Positions 51,864 to 61,389 of a stretch of DNA of 64,000 nucleotides are shown in pieces. The stretch is from positions 372,001-436,000 of the forward strand of contig NZ_CAXBBQ010000004.1 of the NCBI RefSeq assembly GCF_963974575.1. Direction: 5' to 3'. Numbering within the stretch: position 1 is the stretch's first letter; every line of letters starts with the position of its first letter. The DNA is from Sphingosinicella sp963974575 (lineage in GTDB: Bacteria > Pseudomonadota > Alphaproteobacteria > Sphingomonadales > Sphingomonadaceae). A model generated the notes under the pieces. It worked only from the letters and a program-made list of their open reading frames with translations, was not told where the DNA came from and ran no database searches. The translations under genes were made by a program, and so were the position numbers.

Positions 51864-52547
51864 ATGACCAGCACCAGCAGCAGCCTTGATCTCAACGCGC
51901 TCGGCATCAAGAGCTACGATTCCAGCAACACCGTCACGCAGAAGAGCCAGCTCGACCAGAGCGACTTCCTGAAGCTGCTGACGACGCAGCTGAAGAACCA
52001 GGATCCGCTCAACCCGGTCGAGAACGAAGCATTCGTCGCGCAGATGGCACAGTTCTCGTCGCTGGCCGGCATCTCGGAGATGAACACCAAGCTTGGCAGC
52101 ATCCTCGATTCACTGAACAATAATCAGCTTTCCACAGCCACCGGCCTTGTCGGAAAATATGTGCTGACATCAGGCACCAAGGCGGTGCCGGACGGCACCG
52201 GCGCCGTTTACGGGGCGATCACGATCCCCGAGGGCGCGACGGACACGACGCTCGCGATCAAGGATTCCACCGGCGCCACGATCCGCACGATCAAACTTGG
52301 CGCGGTCGAGGACGGCGTTCACGAATTCGCCTGGGACGGCAAGAACGATGCGGGCGAAACCGTGGAACCGGGACCCGTCACCGTCGAGGCGACGGCAAAC
52401 GTGGGCGGCAAGCGCGAGGCGCTCGCCACGTCGGTCTACGCGCTCGTCCAATCTGTCAGCACCGCAACCCCGAATTCACCGATGACGCTCGATCTGCTCG
52501 GCATCGGCTCCGTCACCTTCGACAAGGTTCAGAAGATCAGCAGCTAG
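51864..52547 (+). CDS. flgD: Flagellar hook assembly protein FlgD
   Basis: 227 residues, hook cap. Conserved LDQSDFLKLLTTQLKNQDPLNPVENEAFVAQMAQFSSLAGISEMNTKL followed by FlgD-Ig and tudor-like domains (HEFAWDGKNDAGETVEPGPVTVEATA). Seven bases after flgC. Confidence 0.95.
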   Translation: MTSTSSSLDLNALGIKSYDSSNTVTQKSQLDQSDFLKLLTTQLKNQDPLNPVENEAFVAQMAQFSSLAGISEMNTKLGSILDSLNNNQLSTATGLVGKYVLTSGTKAVPDGTGAVYGAITIPEGATDTTLAIKDSTGATIRTIKLGAVEDGVHEFAWDGKNDAGETVEPGPVTVEATANVGGKREALATSVYALVQSVSTATPNSPMTLDLLGIGSVTFDKVQKISS

Positions 52548-52577
52548 TTCTCACCGTTTCCAGAGGAGATTCTACCC

Positions 52578-53873
52578 ATGGCAATGTACACCTCGCTCAC
52601 CGGCCTCAACGCCGCGCAGACCGACCTTTCGACGACCTCGAACAACATCGCCAACGTCGGCACCGTCGGCTTCAAGCGCTCGCGCGCCGAATTCGGCGAC
52701 ATCATCTCCAGCTCCGCGCTGCAGAGCGCCGGCCGCGTCGCCGGTTCGGGCACTGCGCTTAAAACGATCAAGCAGCAGTTCACGCAGGGCGCGATTCAGT
52801 CGAGCCTCAACGTCATGGACGTCGCGATGATGGGCGAAGGCTTTTTCATGGTGAAGTCGACCTCGGGCACCACCGACATGCAGTTCACGCGCAACGGTGC
52901 GTTCAGCGTGAATTCGGAGCGGTTTGTGGTCGACAGCGGCGGCCAGGCCCTTCAGGTCTACCCGGTCAACGATTCCGGCACGGTGATCTCCACAAGCATC
53001 AACGACACGCGCGCACTGCGCCTACCGCTGACCTCCGGTCAGCCCCGCGCAACGACGGGTATCAACCTCGCGCTCAATTTGCCGTCGGATGCCGAAGTCA
53101 TCCCCAACAACCCGATCTATACACCGACCAACCCTTACGCGTTCGATCCCAACAACCCGACGACTTACAACCGGTCGACCTCGACGACGGTATATGACTC
53201 GCTGGGCAACCCGATGGCGGCGGAAATCTATTACGTCCGCACCTCGAGCTCGAATTCGTCCTCGACGACGAACGACTGGAACGTCCACGTGATCGTCGAC
53301 GGCACCGAACTGACGCCGTCGAGCGGCCCGTCGCCGATGCAGATGCAGTTCGACAACTTCGGCCAGCTCATTTCTCCGACGACCGGCGTCGGCTTCGATC
53401 CGCTCGCCATTCCGGGCGGCGATCCCCTGCTCGTGTCCCTCGACCACGGCACATCGACGACACAGTATTCGGACCCCTTCTCGATCGTTTCCCTGACGCA
53501 GGACGGATATCCCTCGGGCCGCCTTGACAGTGTCACCGTCGACAACAACGGCGTGGTCTTCGCGAGCTTCACCAACGGCCAGACGCAGGCGCTCGGCAAG
53601 ATCGCGGTGGTGACCTTCGCGAACGCCAACGGCCTGAAGCAGACGGGTGACGCGCACTATACCTCCACCGGGCTTTCCGGTGAGCCGATCCTCGGCGAGG
53701 CGGGTTCGAGCGGCGTCGGCACGATCCGTTCGGGCGCACTCGAGATGGCGAATGTCGACATCACCGAGGAACTGGTCAACCTGATCACCGCGCAGCGCAA
53801 CTTCCAGGCGAACGCGAAGGCGATCGAAACCGATAGCGCGATGACAAGCGCCATCATCAACATCCGCAGCTAA
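52578..53873 (+). CDS. flgE: Flagellar hook protein FlgE
   Basis: 431 residues. N-terminal YTSLTGLNAAQTDLSTTSNNIANVGTVGFKRSRAEFGDI and C-terminal MANVDITEELVNLITAQRNFQANAKAIETDSAM are the hook/rod family ends; the middle forms the hook outer domains. GAGGAG ribosome site; two in-frame ATGs within seven bases. A long antisense frame here is not coding. Confidence 0.95.
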   Translation: MAMYTSLTGLNAAQTDLSTTSNNIANVGTVGFKRSRAEFGDIISSSALQSAGRVAGSGTALKTIKQQFTQGAIQSSLNVMDVAMMGEGFFMVKSTSGTTDMQFTRNGAFSVNSERFVVDSGGQALQVYPVNDSGTVISTSINDTRALRLPLTSGQPRATTGINLALNLPSDAEVIPNNPIYTPTNPYAFDPNNPTTYNRSTSTTVYDSLGNPMAAEIYYVRTSSSNSSSTTNDWNVHVIVDGTELTPSSGPSPMQMQFDNFGQLISPTTGVGFDPLAIPGGDPLLVSLDHGTSTTQYSDPFSIVSLTQDGYPSGRLDSVTVDNNGVVFASFTNGQTQALGKIAVVTFANANGLKQTGDAHYTSTGLSGEPILGEAGSSGVGTIRSGALEMANVDITEELVNLITAQRNFQANAKAIETDSAMTSAIINIRS

Positions 53874-53900
53874 GCGGATTTGAGCTGACCGGAACCGCTG

Positions 53901-54644
53901 ATGGACCGTCTCGTCTATACCGCCCTCTCCGGCCTGCGCAGCGCCATGGCTGCGCAGGACGTGACGGCGCACAACATCGCCAACGCGAGCACGATCGGTT
54001 TCAAGCGCGACGTCAGCGCCGCGCAGAGCCGTCATCTCGTCGGTGGGCAGAGCTTCGCCAGCCGCATTCAGGCGGCCGAAGGCACGCTCGAGGCCGACAA
54101 TGCACCCGGCACGGTCAACCAGACCGGCCGCGCGCTCGACGTGGCGATGCTGGGCGATTCGATGATGGCGGTGCAGGCACCGGACGGCACCGAAGTCTAC
54201 ACCCGGCGGGGCGATCTTCGCATCAGCCCCACGGGTATCCTTGAAACAGGCGACGGCCTTGTCGTCGTCGGACAGGGCGGACCGATCACGGTGCCGCCGG
54301 CGAACACGGTCGAGATCGGCGCCGATGGCACGGTGAGCATTCGTCCTCAGGGCGGGCAGCTCAACGAGATGAGCGAAATCGGCCGCATCAAAATGGTGAC
54401 GCCGCAGCCCGACGAGCTGGAAAAAGGCCTCGACAACCTGATGCGCGCGGCGGGCGGCGGACAGCTCGCGCAGGACGATACGGCCCGGCTCCAGACCGGT
54501 GGTCTCGAAGGATCGAACGTCAACATGATGGGATCGATGATCACGATGATCGAACAGGCCCGCGCCTTCGAGGTGCAGGTGCAGCTCGTCACCAGCGTGC
54601 GCGACATGGATTTGAGCAGCACGGCGCTGCTCCGCCTTGAATAA
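53901..54644 (+). CDS. flgF: Flagellar basal-body rod protein FlgF
   Basis: 247 residues, proximal rod next to FlgG. MDRLVYTALSGLRSAMAAQDVTAHNIANASTIGFKRD at the start and the C-terminal GSNVNMMGSMITMIEQARAFEVQVQLV are FlgF-type. Confidence 0.94.
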   Translation: MDRLVYTALSGLRSAMAAQDVTAHNIANASTIGFKRDVSAAQSRHLVGGQSFASRIQAAEGTLEADNAPGTVNQTGRALDVAMLGDSMMAVQAPDGTEVYTRRGDLRISPTGILETGDGLVVVGQGGPITVPPANTVEIGADGTVSIRPQGGQLNEMSEIGRIKMVTPQPDELEKGLDNLMRAAGGGQLAQDDTARLQTGGLEGSNVNMMGSMITMIEQARAFEVQVQLVTSVRDMDLSSTALLRLE

Positions 54645-54662
54645 CGAAGAAGGAGCCAGACG

Positions 54663-55448
54663 ATGAGTTCGGCACTGCATACAGCACGGAGCGGTCTCGA
54701 TGCGCAGGACATGCGCATGAGGGTCATCTCCAACAACCTCGCCAACGTGAACACCACGGGGTTCAAGCGCGACCGCGCGGAATTCCAGAGCCTGATGTAT
54801 CAGAACTATCGCCAGGCGGGTGCCAACAGCGAGCAATCCACACAGTACGCGACCGGCCTCAACATCGGCACGGGCGTGCGCATCGTCGGCACCGAGCGGA
54901 TCAATACGCAGGGCTCGATGCAGTCGACCGATAACCCGACCGACATGGCGATCAACGGCGCCGGCTACTTCCAGGTGCTGAAGCCCGACGGCACGATCAC
55001 CTACACGCGCGACGGTTCGTTCACGGTGAGCGCGGAAGGCCTGCTCGTCACCAATGACGGCTATCCACTGCAGCCGGATATCACGATCCCCGAAGGCGCG
55101 CAGTCGCTGACCATCGGCAAGGACGGCACGGTGAGCATCGTCAACCCGGGCGATGCCGCGCCGAGCCAGATCGGACAGATCCAGGTCGCGAACTTCCTCA
55201 ATCCGGCCGGTCTCCAGCCGCTCGGCGACAACCTGTTCGCCGAAACCGCGGCAAGCGGCGCGCCGATCGTCGGCACGCCGGGTGTCGATGGGCTCGGCGA
55301 GATCAACCAGAACATGCTCGAAACCTCGAACGTCAACATGGTCGAGGAAATGGTCAACATGATCGAGACGCAGCGCGCCTACGAGGTGAACTCGAAGGTG
55401 ATCTCCACGGTCGACGGGATGATGCAGTATGTCACGCAGAACCTGTAA
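54663..55448 (+). CDS. flgG: Flagellar distal rod protein FlgG
   Basis: 261 residues, the usual FlgG length. LHTARSGLDAQDMRMRVISNNLANVNTTGFKRDRAEFQ... TGLNIGTGVRIVGTERINTQGSMQSTDNPTDMAINGAGYFQVL is highly conserved FlgG. Overlaps flgH by 20 bases. Confidence 0.96.
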   Translation: MSSALHTARSGLDAQDMRMRVISNNLANVNTTGFKRDRAEFQSLMYQNYRQAGANSEQSTQYATGLNIGTGVRIVGTERINTQGSMQSTDNPTDMAINGAGYFQVLKPDGTITYTRDGSFTVSAEGLLVTNDGYPLQPDITIPEGAQSLTIGKDGTVSIVNPGDAAPSQIGQIQVANFLNPAGLQPLGDNLFAETAASGAPIVGTPGVDGLGEINQNMLETSNVNMVEEMVNMIETQRAYEVNSKVISTVDGMMQYVTQNL

Positions 55449-56094
55449 ACTCGCCGCGCTCGCGCTGCTCGCCGCCACTGCGGCGTGTGCAGCGCCCTAC
55501 GAGCGGCCGATGGCGGAGTTCGCGCCCTCGCACGCGCCTGCACCGACGCCGCCCGTACAGGCAACGGGCGCGATCTACCAGGCCGGACGCTTCGCGAGCC
55601 TGGTCGAGGACAATCGCGCGCGGCGCGTCGGCGATGTGCTGACCATCGTGCTCGTCGAAAAGACGCAGGCCGCGAAGTCGGTGTCGAGTGCAAGCTCGCG
55701 CAACAGCGACATGTCGCTCACGCTCCCCGATGCGAAGCCCTTCTCGTGGGTGCCGAACGGGCTGCTTTCGGGCGGCAGCGGCCAGACGTTTGCCGGACAG
55801 GGTTCCGCCGCGCAGTCGAACCAACTGACCGGCGAGATGACCGTCACCGTGGCGCAGGTCTACACCAACGGCACCATGCTCGTGCGAGGCCAGAAGCTCA
55901 TCAAGCTCAATCGCGGCGAGGAGTATCTGCAGATCTCCGGCATCGTGCGCCCGCAGGACGTGACGCCGGAGAACCGCGTCGCCTCCACGCGCGTCGCCGA
56001 CGCCCGCATCGCTTATTCCGGCACCGGCGAACTCGCGCAGCAGACCCGCATGGGCTGGCTGCAGCGCTTCTTCACCGCAATTACACCCTTCTAG
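55429..56094 (+). CDS. flgH: Flagellar L-ring lipoprotein FlgH
   Basis: 221 residues. Lipoprotein signal ending in LAATAAC (lipidated Cys near 20), then FlgH domain with SLVEDNRARRVGDVLTIVLVEKTQAAKS and QKLIKLNRGEEYLQISGIVRPQDVTPENRVASTRVADARIAYSG. Forms the outer-membrane L ring. Confidence 0.95.
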   Translation: MSRRTCKLAALALLAATAACAAPYERPMAEFAPSHAPAPTPPVQATGAIYQAGRFASLVEDNRARRVGDVLTIVLVEKTQAAKSVSSASSRNSDMSLTLPDAKPFSWVPNGLLSGGSGQTFAGQGSAAQSNQLTGEMTVTVAQVYTNGTMLVRGQKLIKLNRGEEYLQISGIVRPQDVTPENRVASTRVADARIAYSGTGELAQQTRMGWLQRFFTAITPF

Positions 56095-56110
56095 GTCCAA
56101 AGGACTCGCC

Positions 56111-57211
56111 ATGCGCTTTCGCCGCTTCCTCATCGCTCTCGTCCTCGCCTGCGGATTTGCCGCGCCGGCGGCGGCGGAGCGCGTCAAGGATCTTGGCGAT
56201 TTCGCCGGCATCCGGTCGAACCAGCTCGTCGGCTACGGCATCGTCGTGGGCCTCAATGGCACCGGCGACGACAATCTCGAATACACGATCCAGAGCATGA
56301 GGAGCGCCATCGCGCGCTTCGGCGTCGTCATCCCGCCGGGGGTGAAGGCAAGCCTGAAGAACGCCGCCGCCGTGATGGTGACGGCGGATCTGCCGCCCTT
56401 CGCGAAACCCGGTCAAAAGATCGACGTCACCGTTTCGGCGATCGGCAAAGCGAAGTCGCTTCGTGGCGGCAACCTGCTGCTGACACCGCTCGTCGGCGCG
56501 GACGGCGAGGTCTATGCGATGTCGCAGGGCAGCCTTGCCGTCGGCGGTCTCGGCGTCGAGGGACAAGACGGATCGAAGGTGACCGTCAACGTCCCCTCCA
56601 CCGGCCGCATTCCGCAGGGCGCCTCGGTCGAGCGCATGGTCGACACGCCGTTCGCCACCTCGCCGAGCCTCGTGCTCAACCTCCGCGAGGCCGATTTCAC
56701 CACGACGCAGCGTGTATCCGACGCCATCAACAAAACCCTCGGCCGCGGCACCGCCTCGCCCCTCGACGCAGTTTCCATCGAAGTCACCGCGCCGATGCAG
56801 GCGGACCAGCGCATCAGCCTCGTCTCGATCATCGAGAACATCGAGGTGCAGCCCGCCGCACCCGCCGCGCGCGTGGTCATCAACTCGCGTACCGGAACCG
56901 TCGTGATCGGCGCGAACGTCCGCGTCTCACCCGCCGCCGTCAGCCACGGCAGCATGGTGGTGAAGGTGACGGAGAATCCGCAGGTCAGCCAGCCCGGCCC
57001 CTTCTCGCGCGGACAGACGACGGTGACGCCCGACAGCGGCATCGAGGTCGAGCAGGGCGGCGCACACATGTTCCTGTTCAATCCGGGCGTCGCGCTCGAC
57101 GACATCGTGAAATCGGTGAACGCGCTCGGCGCAACCCCGTCGGACCTCGTCGCCATCCTCGAAGCCTTGAAGCAGGCGGGTGCGCTCAAGGCGGAGCTGA
57201 TCGTGATATGA
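56111..57211 (+). CDS. flgI: Flagellar P-ring protein FlgI
   Basis: 366 residues with signal peptide (LIALVLACGFAAPAAA). Conserved VKDLGDFAGIRSNQLVGYGIVVGLNGTGDD and GSKVTVNVPSTGRIPQGASVER. Forms the peptidoglycan-level P ring, helped by FlgA. Confidence 0.96.
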   Translation: MRFRRFLIALVLACGFAAPAAAERVKDLGDFAGIRSNQLVGYGIVVGLNGTGDDNLEYTIQSMRSAIARFGVVIPPGVKASLKNAAAVMVTADLPPFAKPGQKIDVTVSAIGKAKSLRGGNLLLTPLVGADGEVYAMSQGSLAVGGLGVEGQDGSKVTVNVPSTGRIPQGASVERMVDTPFATSPSLVLNLREADFTTTQRVSDAINKTLGRGTASPLDAVSIEVTAPMQADQRISLVSIIENIEVQPAAPAARVVINSRTGTVVIGANVRVSPAAVSHGSMVVKVTENPQVSQPGPFSRGQTTVTPDSGIEVEQGGAHMFLFNPGVALDDIVKSVNALGATPSDLVAILEALKQAGALKAELIVI

Positions 57212-57534
57212 CGACGGTCAGCGGCCTTCAGAACGGTGGAACCGCTGCTGTCGACAGCAGCCGCAAAAACACCGATGCGAACCTCGACAAGGCCGCGCAG
57301 CAGTTCGAGGCCGTGTTCGTGAACCTTATGCTGAAGCAAGCGCGGCAAGCCGTGCCCGACGGCGGCCTCTTCCAAAGCGAAGGGCTGAAGACCTTCCGCG
57401 AAATGCAGGACCGCGAGCTTGCGGGAAGCCTCGCGAAGCACAGCCCGCTCGGCATCGCCGAGGCGCTGAAGACTTTTCTCGCACGCGGCCAGGAAACCGC
57501 AGCCCCCGCGACAAACGAAGGCGAAGCGAAATGA
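57208..57534 (+). CDS. flgJ: Rod-capping protein FlgJ, N-terminal domain only
   Basis: 108 residues. Only the rod-binding half (AAQQFEAVFVNLMLKQARQAVPDGGLFQSEGLKTFREMQDRELAGSLA) is present; the glycosidase domain that follows in enteric FlgJ is absent, as in many alphaproteobacteria. ATGA overlaps on both sides with flgI and flgK. The separate transglycosylase near flhA probably supplies the missing enzyme. Confidence 0.9.
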   Translation: MTTVSGLQNGGTAAVDSSRKNTDANLDKAAQQFEAVFVNLMLKQARQAVPDGGLFQSEGLKTFREMQDRELAGSLAKHSPLGIAEALKTFLARGQETAAPATNEGEAK

Positions 57535-59420
57535 GCGACCTCCTCGGCCTCGGCGCATCGGGCGTCCGCGCCTACCAGACCGCGCTCGACATCGTCGGCG
57601 AGAACATCGCCAACGCGAACGTGCCCGGCTATGCGCGGCGCACCGCCGTCGTCGCGGAGAACCCCTCCGCCGGCGGCGGTTTTCCGCTGACCCGCCAGAC
57701 CGCTGCGGGAAGCGGCGTGAACGTCAGCGGCATCGCCCGCGCCTATGACGCCTTCCTTACCAGCGATGCGCGCACTGCCTCGGGCGATTATGCCCGCGCC
57801 CAGACGCGGCAATACTGGCTGAGCGAGATCGAATCGTTCCTCAATACAGATTCGCAGGGCCTCTCCGGCAGGCTGACGTCCTTTTACAACACCGCGCAGG
57901 ACGTCGCTTCCGATCCGACCTCGCTTTCCGCGCGCGATGCCTTCCTGTCGGCCGCCGGCGAGGTCGCCGCGCAGTTCCGCAGCCTCGCACAAGCGTTCGA
58001 TGCGACGCGCACCGGCATCAAGCAGGATGTCGACCAGACGGTCGATCGCATCAACGATCTCACCACCGCGCTTTCGACGCTGAACGGCACCATCCGCCGC
58101 ACGGCAGGCGGCACGTCCGCCTCCGCGAGCCTCGAAGACGAGCGCGACCGCCTGCTGAACGAGCTGGCGTCGCTCACCAAGATCGATGTCACCCACCGCG
58201 GCGACGGCACGGTCGATGTGCGCCTCGACAATTCGACCGGCCCGATGCTGCTCGATCAGATGGGCGCGAAGCTGCTCGGCGCCACCGAAGCGAACGGCAA
58301 GATCCGGCTGACGCTCGATCCGTTCGGCAACAGCGGCACAATTCCGGTGCCCGGCAGCGGCGTGCTCGCCGGCCTTTCCGATGCCTACATCCAGAACAGC
58401 AACAGCGCAGCGGCGATCGACACCCTTGCCCAGCAGTTCGTCACCAGCGTCAATGCCGCACATCGGCAGGGCGTCGATCTGAACGGCATCGCCGGCGGCG
58501 ATCTGTTCGCGGCAAGTTCGCTGGTAGCGACACCATCGCGCACCAACACCGGGCAAGCGACGCTCGACCTGCAGGTGACCGACGAATCGCTCGTCTTCGC
58601 CGGGGGCTACGAACTCTGGTATGATGGCGGCACCAGCCAGTGGACGCTCTCACGCACTGACGGCAGCGCATCGATAACCGGCAGCGGCACGCTCGATCTC
58701 GATGGCATCCATCTCGAACTGGGCGGCGCGCCAAAGGGGGGCGACTGGTTCCAGATCAAGGGCGTTTCGGGCGCCGCGGGTATGCGCGTTCTCATCGAGG
58801 ATGGCGCAGAGGTTGCAGCGGCAGCGCCATGGGCAGCCGACATTTCCGCGGCGAACCAGGGCACGGGCACCGTCTCAGTGCGCAGCAATCCGGCCGCAGC
58901 CACGATCCCCGCACCGGTACCCACGAGTTTTACCGTCCGCATGGGCGCTGGCAGCACCTATGAAATCATCGACACGGCAGACACCGGCGTTCCGCCCACT
59001 GTGCTTGCAAGCGGGGCCTATGTGCCGGGTGCGTGGATTCCCGTGAATGGCTTCGACGTGCAGCTTTCAGGTACCATTGCGGAAGGCGACAGCTTCGTCG
59101 TCGCACCGACGGCGGCAGGCATGGCGGATAACGCCAACATGCTGCGCATGGTCGATACAAGGCTCGGCAATCCCGGCTTCGAGGGCCGCTTCGCGCGCGA
59201 GGTGACGCGGGTTGCGACGAACCTCAACGATACGAAAGCGCTCGCGTCGGCAACGCTCGCCGTGCGCGACAAGGCGCTGGAAGCGCGCGACGCAGCCTCA
59301 GCGGTCAATCTCGACGAGGAAGCCGCCGACCTCATTCGTTTCCAGCAGGCCTATCAGGCCTCTGCGAAGATCATCGCGGCAGCCCGCGAGATCTTCCAGA
59401 CCATTCTCGACATCCGCTAA
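57531..59420 (+). CDS. flgK: Hook-filament junction protein FlgK (HAP1)
   Basis: 629 residues. N-terminal LLGLGASGVRAYQTALDIVGENIANANVPGYARRTAVV and C-terminal VNLDEEAADLIRFQQAYQASAKIIAAAREIFQTILDIR are typical. Somewhat longer than the common 450-550 residues because of the middle domains. Confidence 0.95.
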   Translation: MSDLLGLGASGVRAYQTALDIVGENIANANVPGYARRTAVVAENPSAGGGFPLTRQTAAGSGVNVSGIARAYDAFLTSDARTASGDYARAQTRQYWLSEIESFLNTDSQGLSGRLTSFYNTAQDVASDPTSLSARDAFLSAAGEVAAQFRSLAQAFDATRTGIKQDVDQTVDRINDLTTALSTLNGTIRRTAGGTSASASLEDERDRLLNELASLTKIDVTHRGDGTVDVRLDNSTGPMLLDQMGAKLLGATEANGKIRLTLDPFGNSGTIPVPGSGVLAGLSDAYIQNSNSAAAIDTLAQQFVTSVNAAHRQGVDLNGIAGGDLFAASSLVATPSRTNTGQATLDLQVTDESLVFAGGYELWYDGGTSQWTLSRTDGSASITGSGTLDLDGIHLELGGAPKGGDWFQIKGVSGAAGMRVLIEDGAEVAAAAPWAADISAANQGTGTVSVRSNPAAATIPAPVPTSFTVRMGAGSTYEIIDTADTGVPPTVLASGAYVPGAWIPVNGFDVQLSGTIAEGDSFVVAPTAAGMADNANMLRMVDTRLGNPGFEGRFAREVTRVATNLNDTKALASATLAVRDKALEARDAASAVNLDEEAADLIRFQQAYQASAKIIAAAREIFQTILDIR

Positions 59421-59441
59421 GCTTTCCCGAGGAACCGCAAC

Positions 59442-60362
59442 ATGCGCGTCGGCACCTTCCAGTCCTTCCAATCGCAGATGAGCCGCATGGGCTCGCTGCA
59501 ATCGACACTCGCGCAGCTCGAGGCGCAGATCGCCTCGGGCAAGCGCATCCTCGATCCGTCGGACGATCCCCTGGGGTCGAGCCGCGTCGCGGACTTGCAG
59601 CGCAGCATCGACAACAACCAGCAATTCATCCGCAACATGGATGCGATCACCACGCAGCTTTCGTTTGCAGACAGCGCCGTGGACGCCATGTCGAACCAGA
59701 TGGTGCGCGCGAAGGAACTCGCCGTGCAGGCCGCGAACGGCACGCTGACCGACGCGGATCGGAAGGTCATCAGCACCGAGCTCGGGCAGATCATCGACCA
59801 GATGCTGTCGCTTTCAAACAGCCGTGACGCGGCCGGCAATTATCTGTTTTCAGGCGCATCCGTCGGCACGGCGCCCTTCGCGCGCGACGCGACCGGAGCT
59901 ATCGGGTGGCAGGGTAGCGGCGAGGCACCGAAGGTGCCGATCAGCGCTGACGTTGCGGTATCGACGGGCGCGAACGGCCTGTCGATGCTCTCGATCGAAA
60001 CGAGCGGCGGACGCCAGACGATCCTCGCCTCGCTCTCCGAATTCAAGGCGCTTCTCGACGACCCCAGCGCCGATGCCGCCACCTTCACCGCCGGCATGGA
60101 GAAGGCGCTGCGCGATACGACGGCAGGCATCGATCGTCTCGCCGATCAGCGCGCGACCTTTGGTTCGCGCATGGCGCAGGTGGAAACGGAAACCGGCCGT
60201 TTGAAGACGCTGGAGACCACGATGACGACTGCGAAGAGCAATCTCGAAAGCCTCGATGTCGCTGCCGCCATCGTCCAGCTGAAAAGCGCGATGACGCTCC
60301 TCGACGCCTCGCAGCAGAGCTTCGCCCAGATCAAGAAACTCTCACTCTTCAGTTACTTGTAA
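59442..60362 (+). CDS. flgL: Hook-filament junction protein FlgL (HAP3)
   Basis: 306 residues, flagellin-like. LAQLEAQIASGKRILDPSDDPLGSSRVADLQRSIDNNQQFIRNMD and LSNSRDAAGNYLFSGA are FlgL hallmarks. Last gene of the flgB operon; no strong terminator follows, only a short GGCT/AGCC hairpin near 60388-60401. Confidence 0.94.
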   Translation: MRVGTFQSFQSQMSRMGSLQSTLAQLEAQIASGKRILDPSDDPLGSSRVADLQRSIDNNQQFIRNMDAITTQLSFADSAVDAMSNQMVRAKELAVQAANGTLTDADRKVISTELGQIIDQMLSLSNSRDAAGNYLFSGASVGTAPFARDATGAIGWQGSGEAPKVPISADVAVSTGANGLSMLSIETSGGRQTILASLSEFKALLDDPSADAATFTAGMEKALRDTTAGIDRLADQRATFGSRMAQVETETGRLKTLETTMTTAKSNLESLDVAAAIVQLKSAMTLLDASQQSFAQIKKLSLFSYL

Positions 60363-60421
60363 CGTGTGCTGCATCGCAACAAATCTGGGCTCGAGGAAGC
60401 CTTTCTCAACCTTTGGATGTC

Positions 60422-60448
60422 TAAAAGACCGTGAACTGAGGTCGTTAA
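60422..60448 (+). promoter_or_regulatory. FliA (sigma-28) promoter of motA-motB
   Basis: TAAA (60422-60425), 15-base spacer, GTCGTTAA (60441-60448). One base different in the -10 from fliC and fliD. Predicted start near 60455, leader about 70 bases. Confidence 0.65.
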
Positions 60449-60525
60449 GCAAGATAGGCGGACGGCGTCGCGAGAATCCGGGCGAGGATCCTGCGGTGCC
60501 GCCAGGCAATGGAGTTGTGCGTTAG

Positions 60526-61389
60526 ATGTTCGCTGCGATCGGCCTCATTGTCCTTTTCGCGATGGTCTTCGGTGGTTTCGCGATCACCGGCGGCAATCTC
60601 GAGCCGGTCATGCACGCAATTCCGCACGAGATGCTCATCATCGGCGGCGCGGCGGCAGGCTCGCTTCTGCTCGGAAACAGCTTCGGCATTCTGAAGCAGG
60701 TCGGTGGCGGCATCGGCAAGATCTTCAAGGGCACGACCTACAACAGGAAAGATTATCTCGATACGATCTTCCTCGCGTCCAAGCTGATGAAGACCATGAA
60801 GACCGATGGCCCGGTCGCCATGGAAGCGCACATCGAGGATCCGAAATCGAGCAGCATCTTCGCGGATTATCCGAAGCTGTTGAAAGACCATTTTCTCATC
60901 GACTTCATGGCCGATGCGATCCGCCTCGTCGTCGTCTCGTCGGGCACGCTCAACGTGCATGCCGTCGAAGAGATCATGGACAATGCGCTCAAGACACACC
61001 ACCACACCGCCATGAAGCCGGTGAAGGTGCTGCAATCCACCGGAGACGCCCTGCCCGCACTCGGCATCGTCGCGGCCGTGCTTGGCGTCGTGAAGACCAT
61101 GGGCTCGATCGACCAGCCCCCCGCCGTTCTGGGCGGCATGATCGGCTCGGCGCTCGTCGGCACCTTCCTCGGCGTGCTGCTCGCCTATGGCATTGTCTCG
61201 CCGATGGCGAACCGGCTGGAGCAGATCCTCGAGGAAGACGGCGAAATCTACCACGTCGCCAAGGCGATCATCATCTCCTCGCTGCACGGCAATGCTCCGG
61301 CCATGGTCATCGAGGCCGCGCGCACCAGCATCAGCAGCAAGAACCAGCCTGGGTTCGCCGAGGTGTTTGACGGGCTGCGCGGTCGATGA
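60526..61389 (+). CDS. motA: Flagellar motor stator protein MotA
   Basis: 287 residues, four membrane helices with a large cytoplasmic loop carrying the charged torque residues; PHEMLIIGGAAAGSLLLGN and ALPALGIVAAVLGVVKTMGSIDQPPAVLGGMIGSALVGTFLGVLLAYGIVSPMANRLEQI are enteric-type (long) MotA. Forms the proton channel with MotB. GGAG lies about 12 bases before the ATG. Confidence 0.95.
   Translation: MFAAIGLIVLFAMVFGGFAITGGNLEPVMHAIPHEMLIIGGAAAGSLLLGNSFGILKQVGGGIGKIFKGTTYNRKDYLDTIFLASKLMKTMKTDGPVAMEAHIEDPKSSSIFADYPKLLKDHFLIDFMADAIRLVVVSSGTLNVHAVEEIMDNALKTHHHTAMKPVKVLQSTGDALPALGIVAAVLGVVKTMGSIDQPPAVLGGMIGSALVGTFLGVLLAYGIVSPMANRLEQILEEDGEIYHVAKAIIISSLHGNAPAMVIEAARTSISSKNQPGFAEVFDGLRGR

Noticed and set aside
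53022..55478. 818-codon open frame antisense to flgE-flgG (also 38543-40852 antisense to fliC)
   Set aside because: Shadow of high-GC coding sequence; the products are His/Arg/Asp-rich without domains, and the sense strand encodes clear flagellar genes.
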